Positions 1 to 8,319 are shown, counted from the first letter of the stretch. The stretch is DNA of 64,000 nucleotides from Streptomyces sp. NBC_00258 (GCF_036182465.1 NZ_CP108081.1:2046001-2110000); one strand, 5' to 3'. The notes: generated by a model from the sequence alone, not told the origin. Numbers and translations are program-made.

Positions 1-368
1 GCTTCGTGTGCATCAACGTCTCGCTGATCGCGCTGGCGGTGCTGCCGCTGCACTGGGCCTTCGTGGTGGTGGCCCTGTTCGCCGCCTTCCAGTTCTTCGA
101 GGCCGCGGGCAGCGGGCTGCAGTTCGTCTACCCGAGCGAACTGTTCCCGACCGACCTGCGGGCCACAGGCGTGGGCATCGCCACCGCCATGAGCCGCGTG
201 GGCTCCGCCTCCTCCACGTTCCTCCTGCCGATCGCCGCCGAGGACCTGGGCGTACGCGGCACGCTGGGCATCGCCGTGGCGATCACGCTGGTGGGACTCG
301 TCGTCTCCTACTTCCTCGCCCCCGAGACCAAGGACCTGGGCCTGACCGAGGCCAGCAGGCGCTCCTGA
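1..368 (+). CDS. MFS transporter, C-terminal part only
   Basis: This is the last ~120 residues of a major facilitator superfamily permease; the start lies before the window. At least three hydrophobic helices are visible: around the first 30 residues, near residues 65-85, and the last before the tail PETKDLGLTEA. The PET[KR] ending after the last helix is the classic C-terminal signature of sugar or metabolite/H+ symporters of this superfamily. The sequence PSELFPTDLRATGVG matches the conserved loop PxExFPxxxRxxG of the same subfamily. It lies 64 bp upstream of a HAD hydrolase and an FAD oxidoreductase on the same strand, so it probably imports the substrate that those enzymes process. The substrate cannot be read from the fragment. 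Confidence 0.85.
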   Translation, partial: FVCINVSLIALAVLPLHWAFVVVALFAAFQFFEAAGSGLQFVYPSELFPTDLRATGVGIATAMSRVGSASSTFLLPIAAEDLGVRGTLGIAVAITLVGLVVSYFLAPETKDLGLTEASRRS

Positions 369-432
369 ACCCGCCCACCCCGTTCCCACCCTTCTCGCCT
401 CAACCCCCGCCCCACACAGAGGAGTTCACTCC

Positions 433-1098
433 ATGCGCAAGGTCGTCAGCTTCGACTGCTACCGGACCCTCATCAACTTCGACACCCGGACCGCCACACA
501 CGAGATCGTCAAGGACCGCCTGGCCCAGTTCGGCGTCGATCCGGACCGGTTCCACCACGACGCCTACGTCATGCGCTTCCAGGGCGTCGTCGACGACTAC
601 CGCCCCTACCGCGAGGTCGTCCGCCGCACCCTGCGCAACGTCATGCTGCTGCACGGCCTGGAGTACCGGGACGAGGACGGCGAGGCGCTGATCGAGGCCA
701 TCAAGAAGTTCACGCCGTTCAGGGAGGTCCCGGACGCGCTGCGCCGCCTCAAGGGCGAGTACGACATCGCCATCCTCTCCAACAGCGAGGACGACCTCAT
801 CTCCTACGCCGTCGACGAGCTCGGCGTGGAGTGGGACTACGTCCTCACCGCCGAGCAGGCCGGAGCGTACAAGCCGCTCCCGCAGGCCTTCGAGTACCTG
901 ATGAAGGCCACCGGGCGCGGCCCCGAGGACATCATCCACACCGCGCAGGGCTGGGAGTACGACATCATGCCGACAAAGCGGTACGAGGGCATGCGGCGGA
1001 TCTGGGTGAACCGGTACGGCTTCCCGGGGTCGGCCGCCTACCAGCCGTACGAGGAGATCAGCAACCTCTCCGAGCTGCCTCCCCTGCTCGGCGTCTGA
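433..1098 (+). CDS. HAD-family hydrolase, haloacid dehalogenase type II-like
   Basis: A 221-residue haloacid dehalogenase superfamily enzyme. The N-terminal motif FDCYRTL carries the Asp nucleophile (D8), with Tyr where phosphatases have the second Asp, as in L-2-haloacid dehalogenases. Motif II is ILSNSED, motif III is the Lys in YKPLPQAF, and an acidic region near WEYDIMPTKRYEG takes the place of motif IV. The region between motifs I and II is a helical cap (C1 type). The ATG is preceded by GAGGAG. It lies between an MFS permease and an FAD oxidoreductase with short gaps, so the three probably form one operon. Whether it really removes halide or acts on a phosphate or another leaving group cannot be told; enzymes annotated this way in catabolic operons often have neither activity proven. 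Confidence 0.8.
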   Translation: MRKVVSFDCYRTLINFDTRTATHEIVKDRLAQFGVDPDRFHHDAYVMRFQGVVDDYRPYREVVRRTLRNVMLLHGLEYRDEDGEALIEAIKKFTPFREVPDALRRLKGEYDIAILSNSEDDLISYAVDELGVEWDYVLTAEQAGAYKPLPQAFEYLMKATGRGPEDIIHTAQGWEYDIMPTKRYEGMRRIWVNRYGFPGSAAYQPYEEISNLSELPPLLGV

Positions 1099-1140
1099 CC
1101 TTCGTCGTCTCCTCGTCCAGCCGCCGTGAAAGGACATCCC

Positions 1141-2535
1141 GTGAGCGCCACCACGCTCGGTCAGCCCGGCCCGGTCAACGGCCGGATCTCCCACTGGTTC
1201 GCCGAACTGCCCACCCCACGCGCCGCGTTGCCCGGTGACCGCGACGCCGATGTGTGCATCGTGGGCGCCGGACTGACCGGACTGTGGACCGCGTACTACC
1301 TCAAACTGGCCGACCCCTCACTGCGGATCACCATCCTGGAGGCCGAGTTCGCGGGGTTCGGCGCCTCCGGCCGCAACGGCGGCTGGGCGTCGGGGCTCGT
1401 GCCCGGCGCCCGCGACCGACTGGCGAAGCAGTATGGGCGGGATGCCGTGCTCGACTACCAGCAGGTGATGAACGAGGCCGTCGACGAGATCGTCGCCGTG
1501 TCCGAGCGCGAGGAGATCGACGCCGGCATCGTCAAGGGCGGCACCCTGCGGGTGGCCCGCACCCCCGCTCAGGCGACCCGGCTGCGCCACAAGACCGCGG
1601 CCGACCACGAGTGGGGCGTGCCGGACGCCGTGATGCTCACACCGGAGGAGGCCGCGGACCGCATCCGCGTCGACGGGATGACGGCCGCGGCCTGGACCCC
1701 GCACTGCGCCCGGCTGCAGCCCGCCGCCCTGGTCAAGGGGCTCGCCGAGACGGTCGAACGGCTCGGTGCGACTCTCTACGAGAAGTCCCCGGTCACGGCC
1801 ATCGAGCCGGGCCGGGCGGTCACCGCGCACGGCACGGTCAGTGCGCCCGTCGTCCTGCGTGCGACGGAGGGGTTCACGGCCTCGTTCAAGGGACTGCGCC
1901 GCGCCTGGCTGCCGATGAACAGCTCGATGATCGCCACCGAACCACTGCCGCAGGAGCTGTGGGAGGAGATCGGCTGGGCGGGCCGCGAGACGCTGGGCGA
2001 CACGGCGCACGGGCACATGTACGCGCAGCGCACCCCGGACGACCGGATCGCGATCGGCGGCCGTGGTGTCCCGTACCGCTTCGGCTCCCGCACCGACGAC
2101 GCGGGGCAGGTGGACGCCCGGACCATCGGCCAGCTCACCGACACGCTCTACGCGATGCTGCCGCAGACCGCCGGTGCCCGGGTCGACCACGCCTGGTGCG
2201 GTGTGCTCGCCGTGCCCCGCGACTGGTCCGCCACCGTGGGACTCGACCGCGCCACGGGGCTCGGCTGGGCCGGCGGCTATGTCGGGCACGGTGTGACCTC
2301 CACGAACCTCGCCGCCCGCACCCTCACCGATCTGGTGCTCCGGCGTGAGTCCCGGCTGACCCGGCTGCCGTGGACGGGGCACCGCCCCGGCACCTGGGAG
2401 CCGGAGCCGCTGCGCTGGCTGGGCGTGCGCGGGCTGTACGTCGCCTATCGGTGGGCGGACCGGCACGAGGCGGGCGGGCGGGCAGGTACGTCTCCGATTG
2501 CCACCGTCGCGGATCTCATCGCGCGGCGGCCCTGA
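1141..2535 (+). CDS. FAD-dependent amine oxidoreductase (DAO family, PuuB-like)
   Basis: A 464-residue flavoprotein of the D-amino-acid oxidase/glycine oxidase fold. The Rossmann motif VGAGLTGLWTAYYL sits near residue 41, followed by the FAD-contact motif GFGASGRNGGWASG, typical of gamma-glutamylputrescine oxidase-like enzymes, and the C-terminal GWAGGYVGHGVTSTNLA loop that closes the flavin site. The family oxidises primary or secondary amines to imines or aldehydes with release of peroxide. An in-frame GTG at 1126 also exists, but AAAGGA lies just upstream of the GTG at 1141, so the latter was chosen. The gene follows the HAD hydrolase by 42 bp and precedes a PucR regulator. Context suggests catabolism of an imported amine; the substrate is not determined by the sequence. 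Confidence 0.85.
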   Translation: MSATTLGQPGPVNGRISHWFAELPTPRAALPGDRDADVCIVGAGLTGLWTAYYLKLADPSLRITILEAEFAGFGASGRNGGWASGLVPGARDRLAKQYGRDAVLDYQQVMNEAVDEIVAVSEREEIDAGIVKGGTLRVARTPAQATRLRHKTAADHEWGVPDAVMLTPEEAADRIRVDGMTAAAWTPHCARLQPAALVKGLAETVERLGATLYEKSPVTAIEPGRAVTAHGTVSAPVVLRATEGFTASFKGLRRAWLPMNSSMIATEPLPQELWEEIGWAGRETLGDTAHGHMYAQRTPDDRIAIGGRGVPYRFGSRTDDAGQVDARTIGQLTDTLYAMLPQTAGARVDHAWCGVLAVPRDWSATVGLDRATGLGWAGGYVGHGVTSTNLAARTLTDLVLRRESRLTRLPWTGHRPGTWEPEPLRWLGVRGLYVAYRWADRHEAGGRAGTSPIATVADLIARRP

Positions 2536-2751
2536 CACGTCCCGTTGGTTCTGGCCGCCTTCTCGCCGCGGGACGCGTGGTGCGTCGGCGGCTGTCAGTC
2601 CGGTGTGGTTGCTCGCGCCGTTCCCCGCGCCCCTTCGGGGCACGGCGCTGAGCTGGGCAATCGGGGCCTTGCGTCGGTCTGTCTCACCCCTCAGAGTGGT
2701 CCGGACATCGTGCCGGGTCGGTCGGCACGTCGTCGGACTGGAGCTGCCCCC

Positions 2752-4365
2752 ATGCCGTTCCTCACGGTCGCGGACGTGCTGCGGCTGCCCGTCATCGCCG
2801 CCGGTCTGCCCCGGGTGGCGGCAGGCGAGGACCAGCTGTCGCGCAGGGTCCGCTGGGTCCATGTCACCGAGCTGCTCGACCCGGCCTCCTTCCTGGAAGG
2901 TGGCGAACTCGTCCTCACCACGGGCATGCCGCACCCAGCAGATCCCACCCAACTACGCGGCTACGTCGACTCGTTGGCAGATGTGGGCGTGGCCGGGCTG
3001 GTCGTCGAGCTGGGCCGCCGCTATCAGCACGCGCCGCAGGAACTGGTCACGGCCTGCCGGGAGAGGGACCTGCCGCTGATCGTGCTGGCGCGCGGTGTGC
3101 GGTTCATCGAGGTCACCCAGACCGTCCACGCGCTGATCCTGGACGCGCAGGGCGAGCTGCTGCGTCGCGCTCAGCAGGTGCGCGAGCTGTTCACCTCGCT
3201 CACCCTGCGCGGAGCGGACCCGGAGGAGTTCGTGCAGGCCGCGGCGGACCTCACGGGGTGTCCGGTGGTCCTGGAGAACCTGATCCACCACGCGGTGATC
3301 TGCCGGACCGCCGGTCCTCCCGACGGACAGGTCCTGGAGGCCTGGCCGCGGCGCTCGCGCACCGCCCCGACGCCGGACCGGGCAGCGGCGAGCGGGCCCG
3401 AGGGCTGGCTCGTGGCACCGGTCGAGGACCGGGGCAGACGGTGGGGGCGGCTGATCATGCTGCCCCACGCGTCCGGCCCGCATATCGGCCCCGAGCAGAC
3501 GATGATCCTCGAACAGGCCGCCACCGCCCTCACCCTGGCGCGGCTGACCGGCAAGCCCGAGTGGGACCGGCGCGCGCACAGCTCCGTCCTGCTCGATCTG
3601 CTCTACTGGCGCTACCGGAGCCGTACCGAGGCGCGCCTCAGGGCCGAGGCGCTCGGACTGCCCACGACCGGTCACCGCCTCGTCCCGGTCGTCATCGACC
3701 ACTCGGACACGGGCGACGGCGACACCACGGTGACCGGGCACCTCGCCACGGAGCTGCCCATCTCGGGGGTCAAGGCCCTGGTAGGAGACCTGTCCGAGCA
3801 CCGGACCGGGCTGCTGCTCGCGCTGGCCCGCGCCTCGGCCTGGCAGCCGGTGGTGGAACGGGTCGGCCGGGAGCTGCGCGGCACGTTCGGGGAGGGGCTC
3901 GTCGTGGCGGTCGGCCCCGGGGTCACCGAACTCAGCCAGGTCACCAGGTCGTTCCGCGAGGCCGAACAGATCGCCGACGCGATCGGCCCCGGAACGCTCG
4001 ACCGCCCCTTCCATGTCGCGTCCGACATCGGTCTGCCGGAACTGCTGTACTCCCTGCGCGACGACGTGCGCGTCCAGCGGTACGTGGAACAGCAGCTCGG
4101 ACGCCTCGTCCAGCACGACGCACGACACGGCAGCGACCTCCTTTCGACCCTGCGCGAATATCTCGTCGCCGCCGGCAACAAGTCGATCGCCGCCAAGCAC
4201 GTCGGGCTCTCCAGGCAGGCCTTCTACCAACGGCTGCGTACCATCGAGCGGCTCCTGGGCAACGACCTGGAGTCCGGCGCCCATCGCACCCAACTGCACG
4301 TGGCCGTCACGGCGTTGGACGCTCTCGGCGGTGCGGGCGGGACCGTCCGACCGGCTTCCCTGTGA
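2752..4365 (+). CDS. PucR-family transcriptional regulator
   Basis: A 537-residue regulator with the PucR layout. An N-terminal PucR domain (about residues 1-125, beginning FLTVADVLRLPVIAAGLPRV) is followed by a middle GGDEF-like region and a C-terminal PucR helix-turn-helix (about 460-520, with NKSIAAKHVGLSRQAFYQRL). Family members control purine, allantoin, GABA or other nitrogen-compound catabolism, usually as activators that sense a pathway intermediate. The ATG at 2752 has GGAG eight bases upstream; a longer in-frame extension back to 2545 has no ribosome site and an unlikely composition. It follows the amine oxidase on the same strand after 216 bp, which contains no gene, and probably regulates the transporter-HAD-oxidase operon. 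Confidence 0.85.
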   Translation: MPFLTVADVLRLPVIAAGLPRVAAGEDQLSRRVRWVHVTELLDPASFLEGGELVLTTGMPHPADPTQLRGYVDSLADVGVAGLVVELGRRYQHAPQELVTACRERDLPLIVLARGVRFIEVTQTVHALILDAQGELLRRAQQVRELFTSLTLRGADPEEFVQAAADLTGCPVVLENLIHHAVICRTAGPPDGQVLEAWPRRSRTAPTPDRAAASGPEGWLVAPVEDRGRRWGRLIMLPHASGPHIGPEQTMILEQAATALTLARLTGKPEWDRRAHSSVLLDLLYWRYRSRTEARLRAEALGLPTTGHRLVPVVIDHSDTGDGDTTVTGHLATELPISGVKALVGDLSEHRTGLLLALARASAWQPVVERVGRELRGTFGEGLVVAVGPGVTELSQVTRSFREAEQIADAIGPGTLDRPFHVASDIGLPELLYSLRDDVRVQRYVEQQLGRLVQHDARHGSDLLSTLREYLVAAGNKSIAAKHVGLSRQAFYQRLRTIERLLGNDLESGAHRTQLHVAVTALDALGGAGGTVRPASL

Positions 4366-4433
4366 GTCGCCCGCAGGGGTGAACACCGCTGTCGGCGGAC
4401 GCGTATCTGATCCCGGAGCGGCTCCCACAGCGT

Positions 4434-4445
4434 ACGTGCGCACGT
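4434..4445. promoter_or_regulatory. 12-bp perfect palindrome upstream of HMA protein
   Basis: ACGTGCGCACGT lies 19 bp before the start of the heavy-metal-associated protein gene. It is perfectly self-complementary and could be an operator for a metal sensor, but it does not match a CsoR or ArsR consensus I know. It is inference from position only. Confidence 0.3.
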
Positions 4446-4464
4446 CGGGAAGAGACGAGGGATC

Positions 4465-4674
4465 ATGACTGAGCAGCGGTACCACGTCATCGGCATGACC
4501 TGCGGCCGCTGTGCCGACACCCTGGAGACCAGGGTCGGCGGGGTGTTCGGCGTCGACCGGGTGGGCATCGACCTCGACACCGGTTCGGTGACCGTAACGG
4601 GCGAGGCACTCGACGGCTCGAAGGTGTGCGCCGCGATCACCGAGGCGGGCTTCGAGGTGGCCGCCGTGCTCTGA
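4465..4674 (+). CDS. Heavy-metal-associated (HMA) domain protein, CopZ-like
   Basis: A 69-residue single-domain protein with the ferredoxin-like HMA fold. The metal-binding loop is GMTCGRC, with Cys13 and Cys16 spaced CxxC, followed by the expected pattern (VGGVFGVDRVGIDLDTGSV, then ITEAGFEV). Such proteins bind Cu(I) or a similar soft metal in the cytoplasm and hand it to a P-type ATPase or a sensor. No P-type ATPase or CsoR gene is adjacent, so it is an orphan here. The ATG is preceded by GAGGGATC, a weak ribosome site. It lies 99 bp after the PucR gene, behind a small perfect palindrome. Confidence 0.85.
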   Translation: MTEQRYHVIGMTCGRCADTLETRVGGVFGVDRVGIDLDTGSVTVTGEALDGSKVCAAITEAGFEVAAVL

Positions 4675-4716
4675 CAACCGGCCGACGGACCTCTGGTGGC
4701 GCCGGGCACCGCTGGA

Positions 4717-4722
4717 TACGTT
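4717..4722 (+). promoter_or_regulatory. -10 element for leaderless transcript (TACGTT)
   Basis: TACGTT fits TANNNT and ends 6 nt before the ATG at 4729. There is no Shine-Dalgarno sequence before that ATG, so the transcript is predicted to start at or next to the start codon. Confidence 0.5.
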
Positions 4723-4728
4723 CCTCGC

Positions 4729-5025
4729 ATGTCCGCCGAGCCGACCGCCCTGAGCAAGCTCAACGCCGAGGTCGTCCTCCGCTATCTGCGCGTGTTCGAG
4801 ACACGGGACCTCGACGAGCTCGCGGAACTCGCCGCCGAGGACCGGGTGGCCACCGCGTTCACCCTGACGTACACGCACGACCTGACCGGGCGTGACCTGA
4901 CGATGACGGGCATCAAGTCCTATCGCCTGAGCGAGGGGCGGATCGTCGAGTTCTGGGGTGAGACCGATCTTTACGGCCTTCTCCGGCAGCTCGGGCTCGT
5001 TCCGGAGGAGATCCCGCCCTTCTGA
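4729..5025 (+). CDS. Shortened NTF2-like (SnoaL-type) protein
   Basis: A 98-residue protein resembling the NTF2-like/SnoaL superfamily, whose members are usually about 130-140 residues. The N-terminal helices (NAEVVLRYLRVFETRDLDEL) and the C-terminal strands with TLTYTHDLTGRDLTMTGIKS, then EGRIVEFWGETD, are present. The central strand and helix region normally found between them is missing: AELAAED runs straight into RVATAFTLTY. This looks like an in-frame loss of roughly 35-40 residues, perhaps by recombination at a short repeat. The cone-shaped pocket would be incomplete, so the protein may be inactive. Start chosen at the ATG with a leaderless -10 box. The family assignment is from pattern memory; the size of the gap is inferred. 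Confidence 0.6.
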   Translation: MSAEPTALSKLNAEVVLRYLRVFETRDLDELAELAAEDRVATAFTLTYTHDLTGRDLTMTGIKSYRLSEGRIVEFWGETDLYGLLRQLGLVPEEIPPF

Positions 5026-5142
5026 CGGTGGGCCGAGATTTCGAACTTCGCGCCCTGTCCAGCGGAAAGGGAGCCTTTCACCCTAACGAAGTGCCAGTGC
5101 CCGACGACCGGACGGGCGAGGTCGATCGTCCACTAGCTTCCT

Positions 5143-5160
5143 TCCCCTGACACCAGGGGA
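5143..5160 (+). promoter_or_regulatory. Hairpin directly upstream of a ribosome site
   Basis: TCCCCTG and CAGGGGA form a 7-bp stem with an ACAC loop, ending 3 nt before the AGGAG (5164-5168) of the next gene. A TAGCTT box at 5134 may be its -10 element, which would put the hairpin at the very 5' end of the message. Confidence 0.35.
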
Positions 5161-5172
5161 CATAGGAGCAAC

Positions 5173-7014
5173 GTGGCCGGAGTGAGCCTCCCGGAACATC
5201 CGTACAGCCGCACGGAGGCGACCCGGCTGCTGTGCGCCGGCGTCTATCAGGACGCCGGCTTCCGGCGCCGGGTCATCGACGAACTCGTGGATCACCAGGA
5301 GCGGCCCGTGGCCCCTCCGCTGGGGGTCGACGTCCTGCCCGTACTGGCCCATGCCGTGCGTGTCACACGGCAGGAGGCGCGCACGGCGGGGCTGATGCTC
5401 GTCGCCTGGCTCGGGTTCCTGCTGTCCGACGTCGTGATGTTCTGGGACCGCGTAGCCGACAGCTGGGGTGACGGGGCCGAGGTCGGCTTCGGCGACGTGT
5501 TCACCGCGTTCTACGCCGGCGACGAGAAACTCACCGCCGGAATGCCCATGCCGTGGTCCCAGTTCTACGCGTTCGTCGCCATCGGCCTCTGGTTCGCCCA
5601 CGCCGTGAAGACGCAGAGCTCCGAGGGGCGCCAGGCGGGCCTCCCCGACCCGGTGGCCAAGGCGGCCCAGGGCTTCGGCCGCACGGTGACGTGGTGTGCG
5701 ACGATGTTCGCCGTCTTCTACTGGTACTGGTATGTGGCCGGAGTGCTCCGCGGCACCGTACAGACGCCCTATCCGCTGCTGTTTCCGCTACTCATCGCCT
5801 TGATCGCGTGGTGGCACCAGGCCACTCAGCGTCGGGCCCTGTGCCGCTGGCTGTCGCGCTGGACCTTCCAGAAGACGACTCAGCCGGAGCTGCCCTCAGG
5901 GCCGTTGTACGAGGATCTGCTCGGCAACATCCAGCGCGAGCAGCAGGCCGCCCTGACCCTCTACGAAGCGGACAGCCCTTTCGTCGGGCTGGGCACACAA
6001 CGTCGGGCCTGGTCCTTCGCGATGGAACTGCGCAAGCGCTCCGGGCCACCGACCGGGCCCGCCGCTCCGGCCGACTCCGCCTCCAACGGAACCCTGATCC
6101 CGCACCAGGACAAGGGGCCGCTCACCGCCGAGGGCGCACTCGCCATGATCGAGCCCCAGTTGCTGCGGCTGCGCGACTCGGCCGCGCGTACCGGGAAGGA
6201 CCGGCTCCGCGAACTGGAGATCGACCGGTTCGTCTACCTGCCGGGCGGCATCGGCCGTGACGAGGAACTGCACGTCGGCGGCAGCCCGGACGCGAGCGCG
6301 ACGGCGGCGGGCGGAGCCGGCAGGGACGGCCTGACGGTCTACGACCCCGTCCAGGTCGCCGCCCACTTGAAGGAGGCCGTCGACGAGGGCGGCGAGGGGC
6401 GGCGCGTGTTCCTGCGCGTGCGCATCGGCGCCTGGCACGAACAGGTCGTGGTGACGGTCCTGGTCCGCGTGCACACCCAGGGCGGCATGCTCGTACTGGA
6501 GGTCTCACCGTACGTACTCGGCCCGGTCCGCAAGGACTTCAGGAACGTGGACACCCTGGTGGACCGGCTGCCCGAGGGCTGGGCGCGCGGCGCCGTACGG
6601 GCCCTCGGCCACGCTCCCGCGACCGGCGTCAGCGCGGGCATCAGCGCCTTGAAGACCGTCTCCAGGGAGCTCACCACCGGCTGGTCCACCCGCGAACCGG
6701 CCCCCGACGTACCCCGGGTCTCACTGCGTCAACTGACCGCCACCTCCCGGCTTTCGCCCTATCAGGAGATGGACGCCACCCGGTACATCAAGACCGTCGA
6801 GGAGCGCATCGTCAACGGTGTGCGCCAGGCACTCCACGCCCACGGCTACCAGACCGAGCAGTTCGAGCAGCACGTCTACCAGGTCAGCGGCGGAAGCGTC
6901 TTCGTCCAGGCGATGTCCGGCGGCTCCGTCGCCACCGGTCCCCACGGCAGCGCCACCTCGCACAACACCGCCCCCGCCCCGGCGCAGGGCACACCGCGCA
7001 CCGACCCGAGCTAG
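5173..7014 (+). CDS. Four-helix membrane protein with C-terminal Gly/Ser motif
   Basis: A 613-residue protein of no family I recognise. Residues 1-70 are soluble; four hydrophobic segments follow at about 72-90, 130-146, 171-192 and 200-215. The large C-terminal part (about 220-570) looks cytoplasmic and alpha/beta. The last 42 residues hold GGSVFVQAMSGGSVATG (from residue 573) and a flexible Pro/Thr tail. A nearly identical motif opens the next gene product, so the two proteins probably interact through it. Gly-hydrophobic-x-hydrophobic motifs of this kind resemble the RHIM-like amyloid signalling sequences of bacterial immune and cell-death proteins, but this is resemblance only. The GTG start has AGGAG 5 nt upstream. 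The next gene begins 26 bp after the stop. Confidence 0.75.
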   Translation: MAGVSLPEHPYSRTEATRLLCAGVYQDAGFRRRVIDELVDHQERPVAPPLGVDVLPVLAHAVRVTRQEARTAGLMLVAWLGFLLSDVVMFWDRVADSWGDGAEVGFGDVFTAFYAGDEKLTAGMPMPWSQFYAFVAIGLWFAHAVKTQSSEGRQAGLPDPVAKAAQGFGRTVTWCATMFAVFYWYWYVAGVLRGTVQTPYPLLFPLLIALIAWWHQATQRRALCRWLSRWTFQKTTQPELPSGPLYEDLLGNIQREQQAALTLYEADSPFVGLGTQRRAWSFAMELRKRSGPPTGPAAPADSASNGTLIPHQDKGPLTAEGALAMIEPQLLRLRDSAARTGKDRLRELEIDRFVYLPGGIGRDEELHVGGSPDASATAAGGAGRDGLTVYDPVQVAAHLKEAVDEGGEGRRVFLRVRIGAWHEQVVVTVLVRVHTQGGMLVLEVSPYVLGPVRKDFRNVDTLVDRLPEGWARGAVRALGHAPATGVSAGISALKTVSRELTTGWSTREPAPDVPRVSLRQLTATSRLSPYQEMDATRYIKTVEERIVNGVRQALHAHGYQTEQFEQHVYQVSGGSVFVQAMSGGSVATGPHGSATSHNTAPAPAQGTPRTDPS

Positions 7015-7040
7015 GCACCGGACCCCAAGGACCCCAGCAC

Positions 7041-7454
7041 ATGAGCGACACAGGACACCCCACTCCCGGTCGGCCGACGCAGGACGGCGGTACGGGCAGC
7101 GTGCACATCGGCTCCATGAGCGGCGGCTCGATCGCCACCGGCAGCCAGGGCAGCGCGTACTCCGTCAACCAGACGGGGGCGGAGCCGGACGTGCGGCACG
7201 CAGAACTGCTCCAGGCGATTCGTGCTCTCCGCGAGGCCCTGCCCGGGCGAGAGCGCGGCGCCGAGGACACGACCCTCGACAGTGAACTGGCCGACGCGGA
7301 GGCGGAGATCACCCGCACCGGCGCCGCCGGGCCGGAACGCCTCACCCGCCTGCTGACGGGCGTACGCGGCTGGCTGGGATCACAGGCCGCGGCCGCCGGA
7401 GCCATCGCCTCGGCGACAGCCGTCGTCCAGGGCATCGCCCAGCTCCTCGGATGA
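7041..7454 (+). CDS. Small protein with N-terminal shared motif and hydrophobic C-terminus
   Basis: A 137-residue protein. Residues 19-39 carry GSVHIGSMSGGSIATG followed by SQGSA, which aligns with the C-terminus of the upstream membrane protein at about 16 of 26 positions. Residues 50-105 are predicted helical (HAELLQAIRALREAL and a later ELADAEAEITR helix). The end is an Ala/Gly/Val/Ile-rich amphipathic or membrane-active helix (AAAAGAIASATAVVQGIAQL). The helical part recalls small Streptomyces proteins annotated DUF5955, but that is uncertain. The arrangement, a motif that could template or recruit plus a hydrophobic helix, would suit a soluble partner or effector of the membrane protein. 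No enzymatic motif is present. It sits 26 bp downstream of that gene and is probably co-transcribed. Confidence 0.7.
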   Translation: MSDTGHPTPGRPTQDGGTGSVHIGSMSGGSIATGSQGSAYSVNQTGAEPDVRHAELLQAIRALREALPGRERGAEDTTLDSELADAEAEITRTGAAGPERLTRLLTGVRGWLGSQAAAAGAIASATAVVQGIAQLLG

Positions 7455-7527
7455 CCGACGGGATGACGACGGACGGCGGCAGGCAGCCGATGACGGGCAT
7501 GGGACGGCGACATGGAGGGCCGCGGCG

Positions 7528-8319
7528 ATGAGAGTGTTCGACACCGAGCGGCAGGAGTGGGGCGGTTCCCGGCGCGAACGCCTCTTCCACACCGACCAGT
7601 ACCTGGACGTGCCGCGGCAGAAGACCGTCCGGCAGCAGACGGGGATCGTGCTCGCGGTCGCCGGGCTCGCCTTCGGCATCTGGGCACTGGCCTGGAAGGA
7701 CGAGCCGGAACCGTACCGGGAGCCCGCCGCCACCGGGCAGGACTCCTCGGAGACGACGTCGGGCGGGACCGGAGACGACGTTCCCTCGGACGGGTCGCCC
7801 TCGCAGGACACCACCTTCGAGTCGTCGGCGACCCTCCCCGAGGACTACGAATCCCTCCAGGACGCCGCGGGGTACCGGGTGGCGCTGCCGAAGGGCTGGG
7901 AGCGCGAGAGCAGGTCGTCGCAGTACGGCATCGACATCGTCGACTACCGCAGTCCGGACGGCACCCGACGCCTTCAGGTGTTCCAGGTGATGGAGACCTC
8001 GCCCTACTCGTCGCTGCAGGCCGCGCAGACCGAGGCGGAGAAGCTCGACGGATACGAACCGGTCGCCATGGAGGAGGTCCCGAGTGCCGTGGGGCAGGCG
8101 GCCGAGCACGAGTACCGCGCCGACGAGATCGCGGGCGAGCTGGGCGGCGGCACCCGGCACGTCATCGACCATCGCTTCGAGGCGACGGACGGCGAACGGT
8201 ACGCGTTGGTCGCGTACGGCTCCGAGGCCGACGGGACCGAGGACGAACGGGAACTCGTGGACACGGCCCTGCTCTGGTTCTGCCCGCCCGGGACGCAGTG
8301 CGACGACCCGGTCGGCTGA
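7528..8319 (+). CDS. Single-pass membrane protein with extracytoplasmic C-terminal domain
   Basis: A 263-residue protein with a basic cytoplasmic N-terminus (about 1-38), one membrane helix (about 41-57, GIVLAVAGLAFGIWALAW), an acidic Ser/Thr-rich linker (58-110) and an outside domain starting YRVALPKGWERE. That domain resembles the PsbP/lipoprotein-like C-terminal domains attached to several Streptomyces Ser/Thr kinases and membrane proteins, usually of unknown ligand. Two Cys near the end (FCPPGTQC) could form a disulfide. The ATG has GGAGGG 8 nt upstream. It lies 73 bp after the shared-motif gene; it lacks the motif but may be the third member of the same transcription unit, which ends at a hairpin overlapping its stop codon. 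Confidence 0.75.
   Translation: MRVFDTERQEWGGSRRERLFHTDQYLDVPRQKTVRQQTGIVLAVAGLAFGIWALAWKDEPEPYREPAATGQDSSETTSGGTGDDVPSDGSPSQDTTFESSATLPEDYESLQDAAGYRVALPKGWERESRSSQYGIDIVDYRSPDGTRRLQVFQVMETSPYSSLQAAQTEAEKLDGYEPVAMEEVPSAVGQAAEHEYRADEIAGELGGGTRHVIDHRFEATDGERYALVAYGSEADGTEDERELVDTALLWFCPPGTQCDDPVG

Noticed and set aside
1318..2952. Long minus-strand open frame of 544 codons
   Set aside because: It lies opposite the amine oxidase and PucR genes; high G+C creates long antisense frames, and its translation is Gly/Arg/Pro-rich without domains.
2953..4878. Minus-strand open frame of 641 codons
   Set aside because: Antisense to the PucR gene and no family pattern; the plus-strand product has clear PucR domains.
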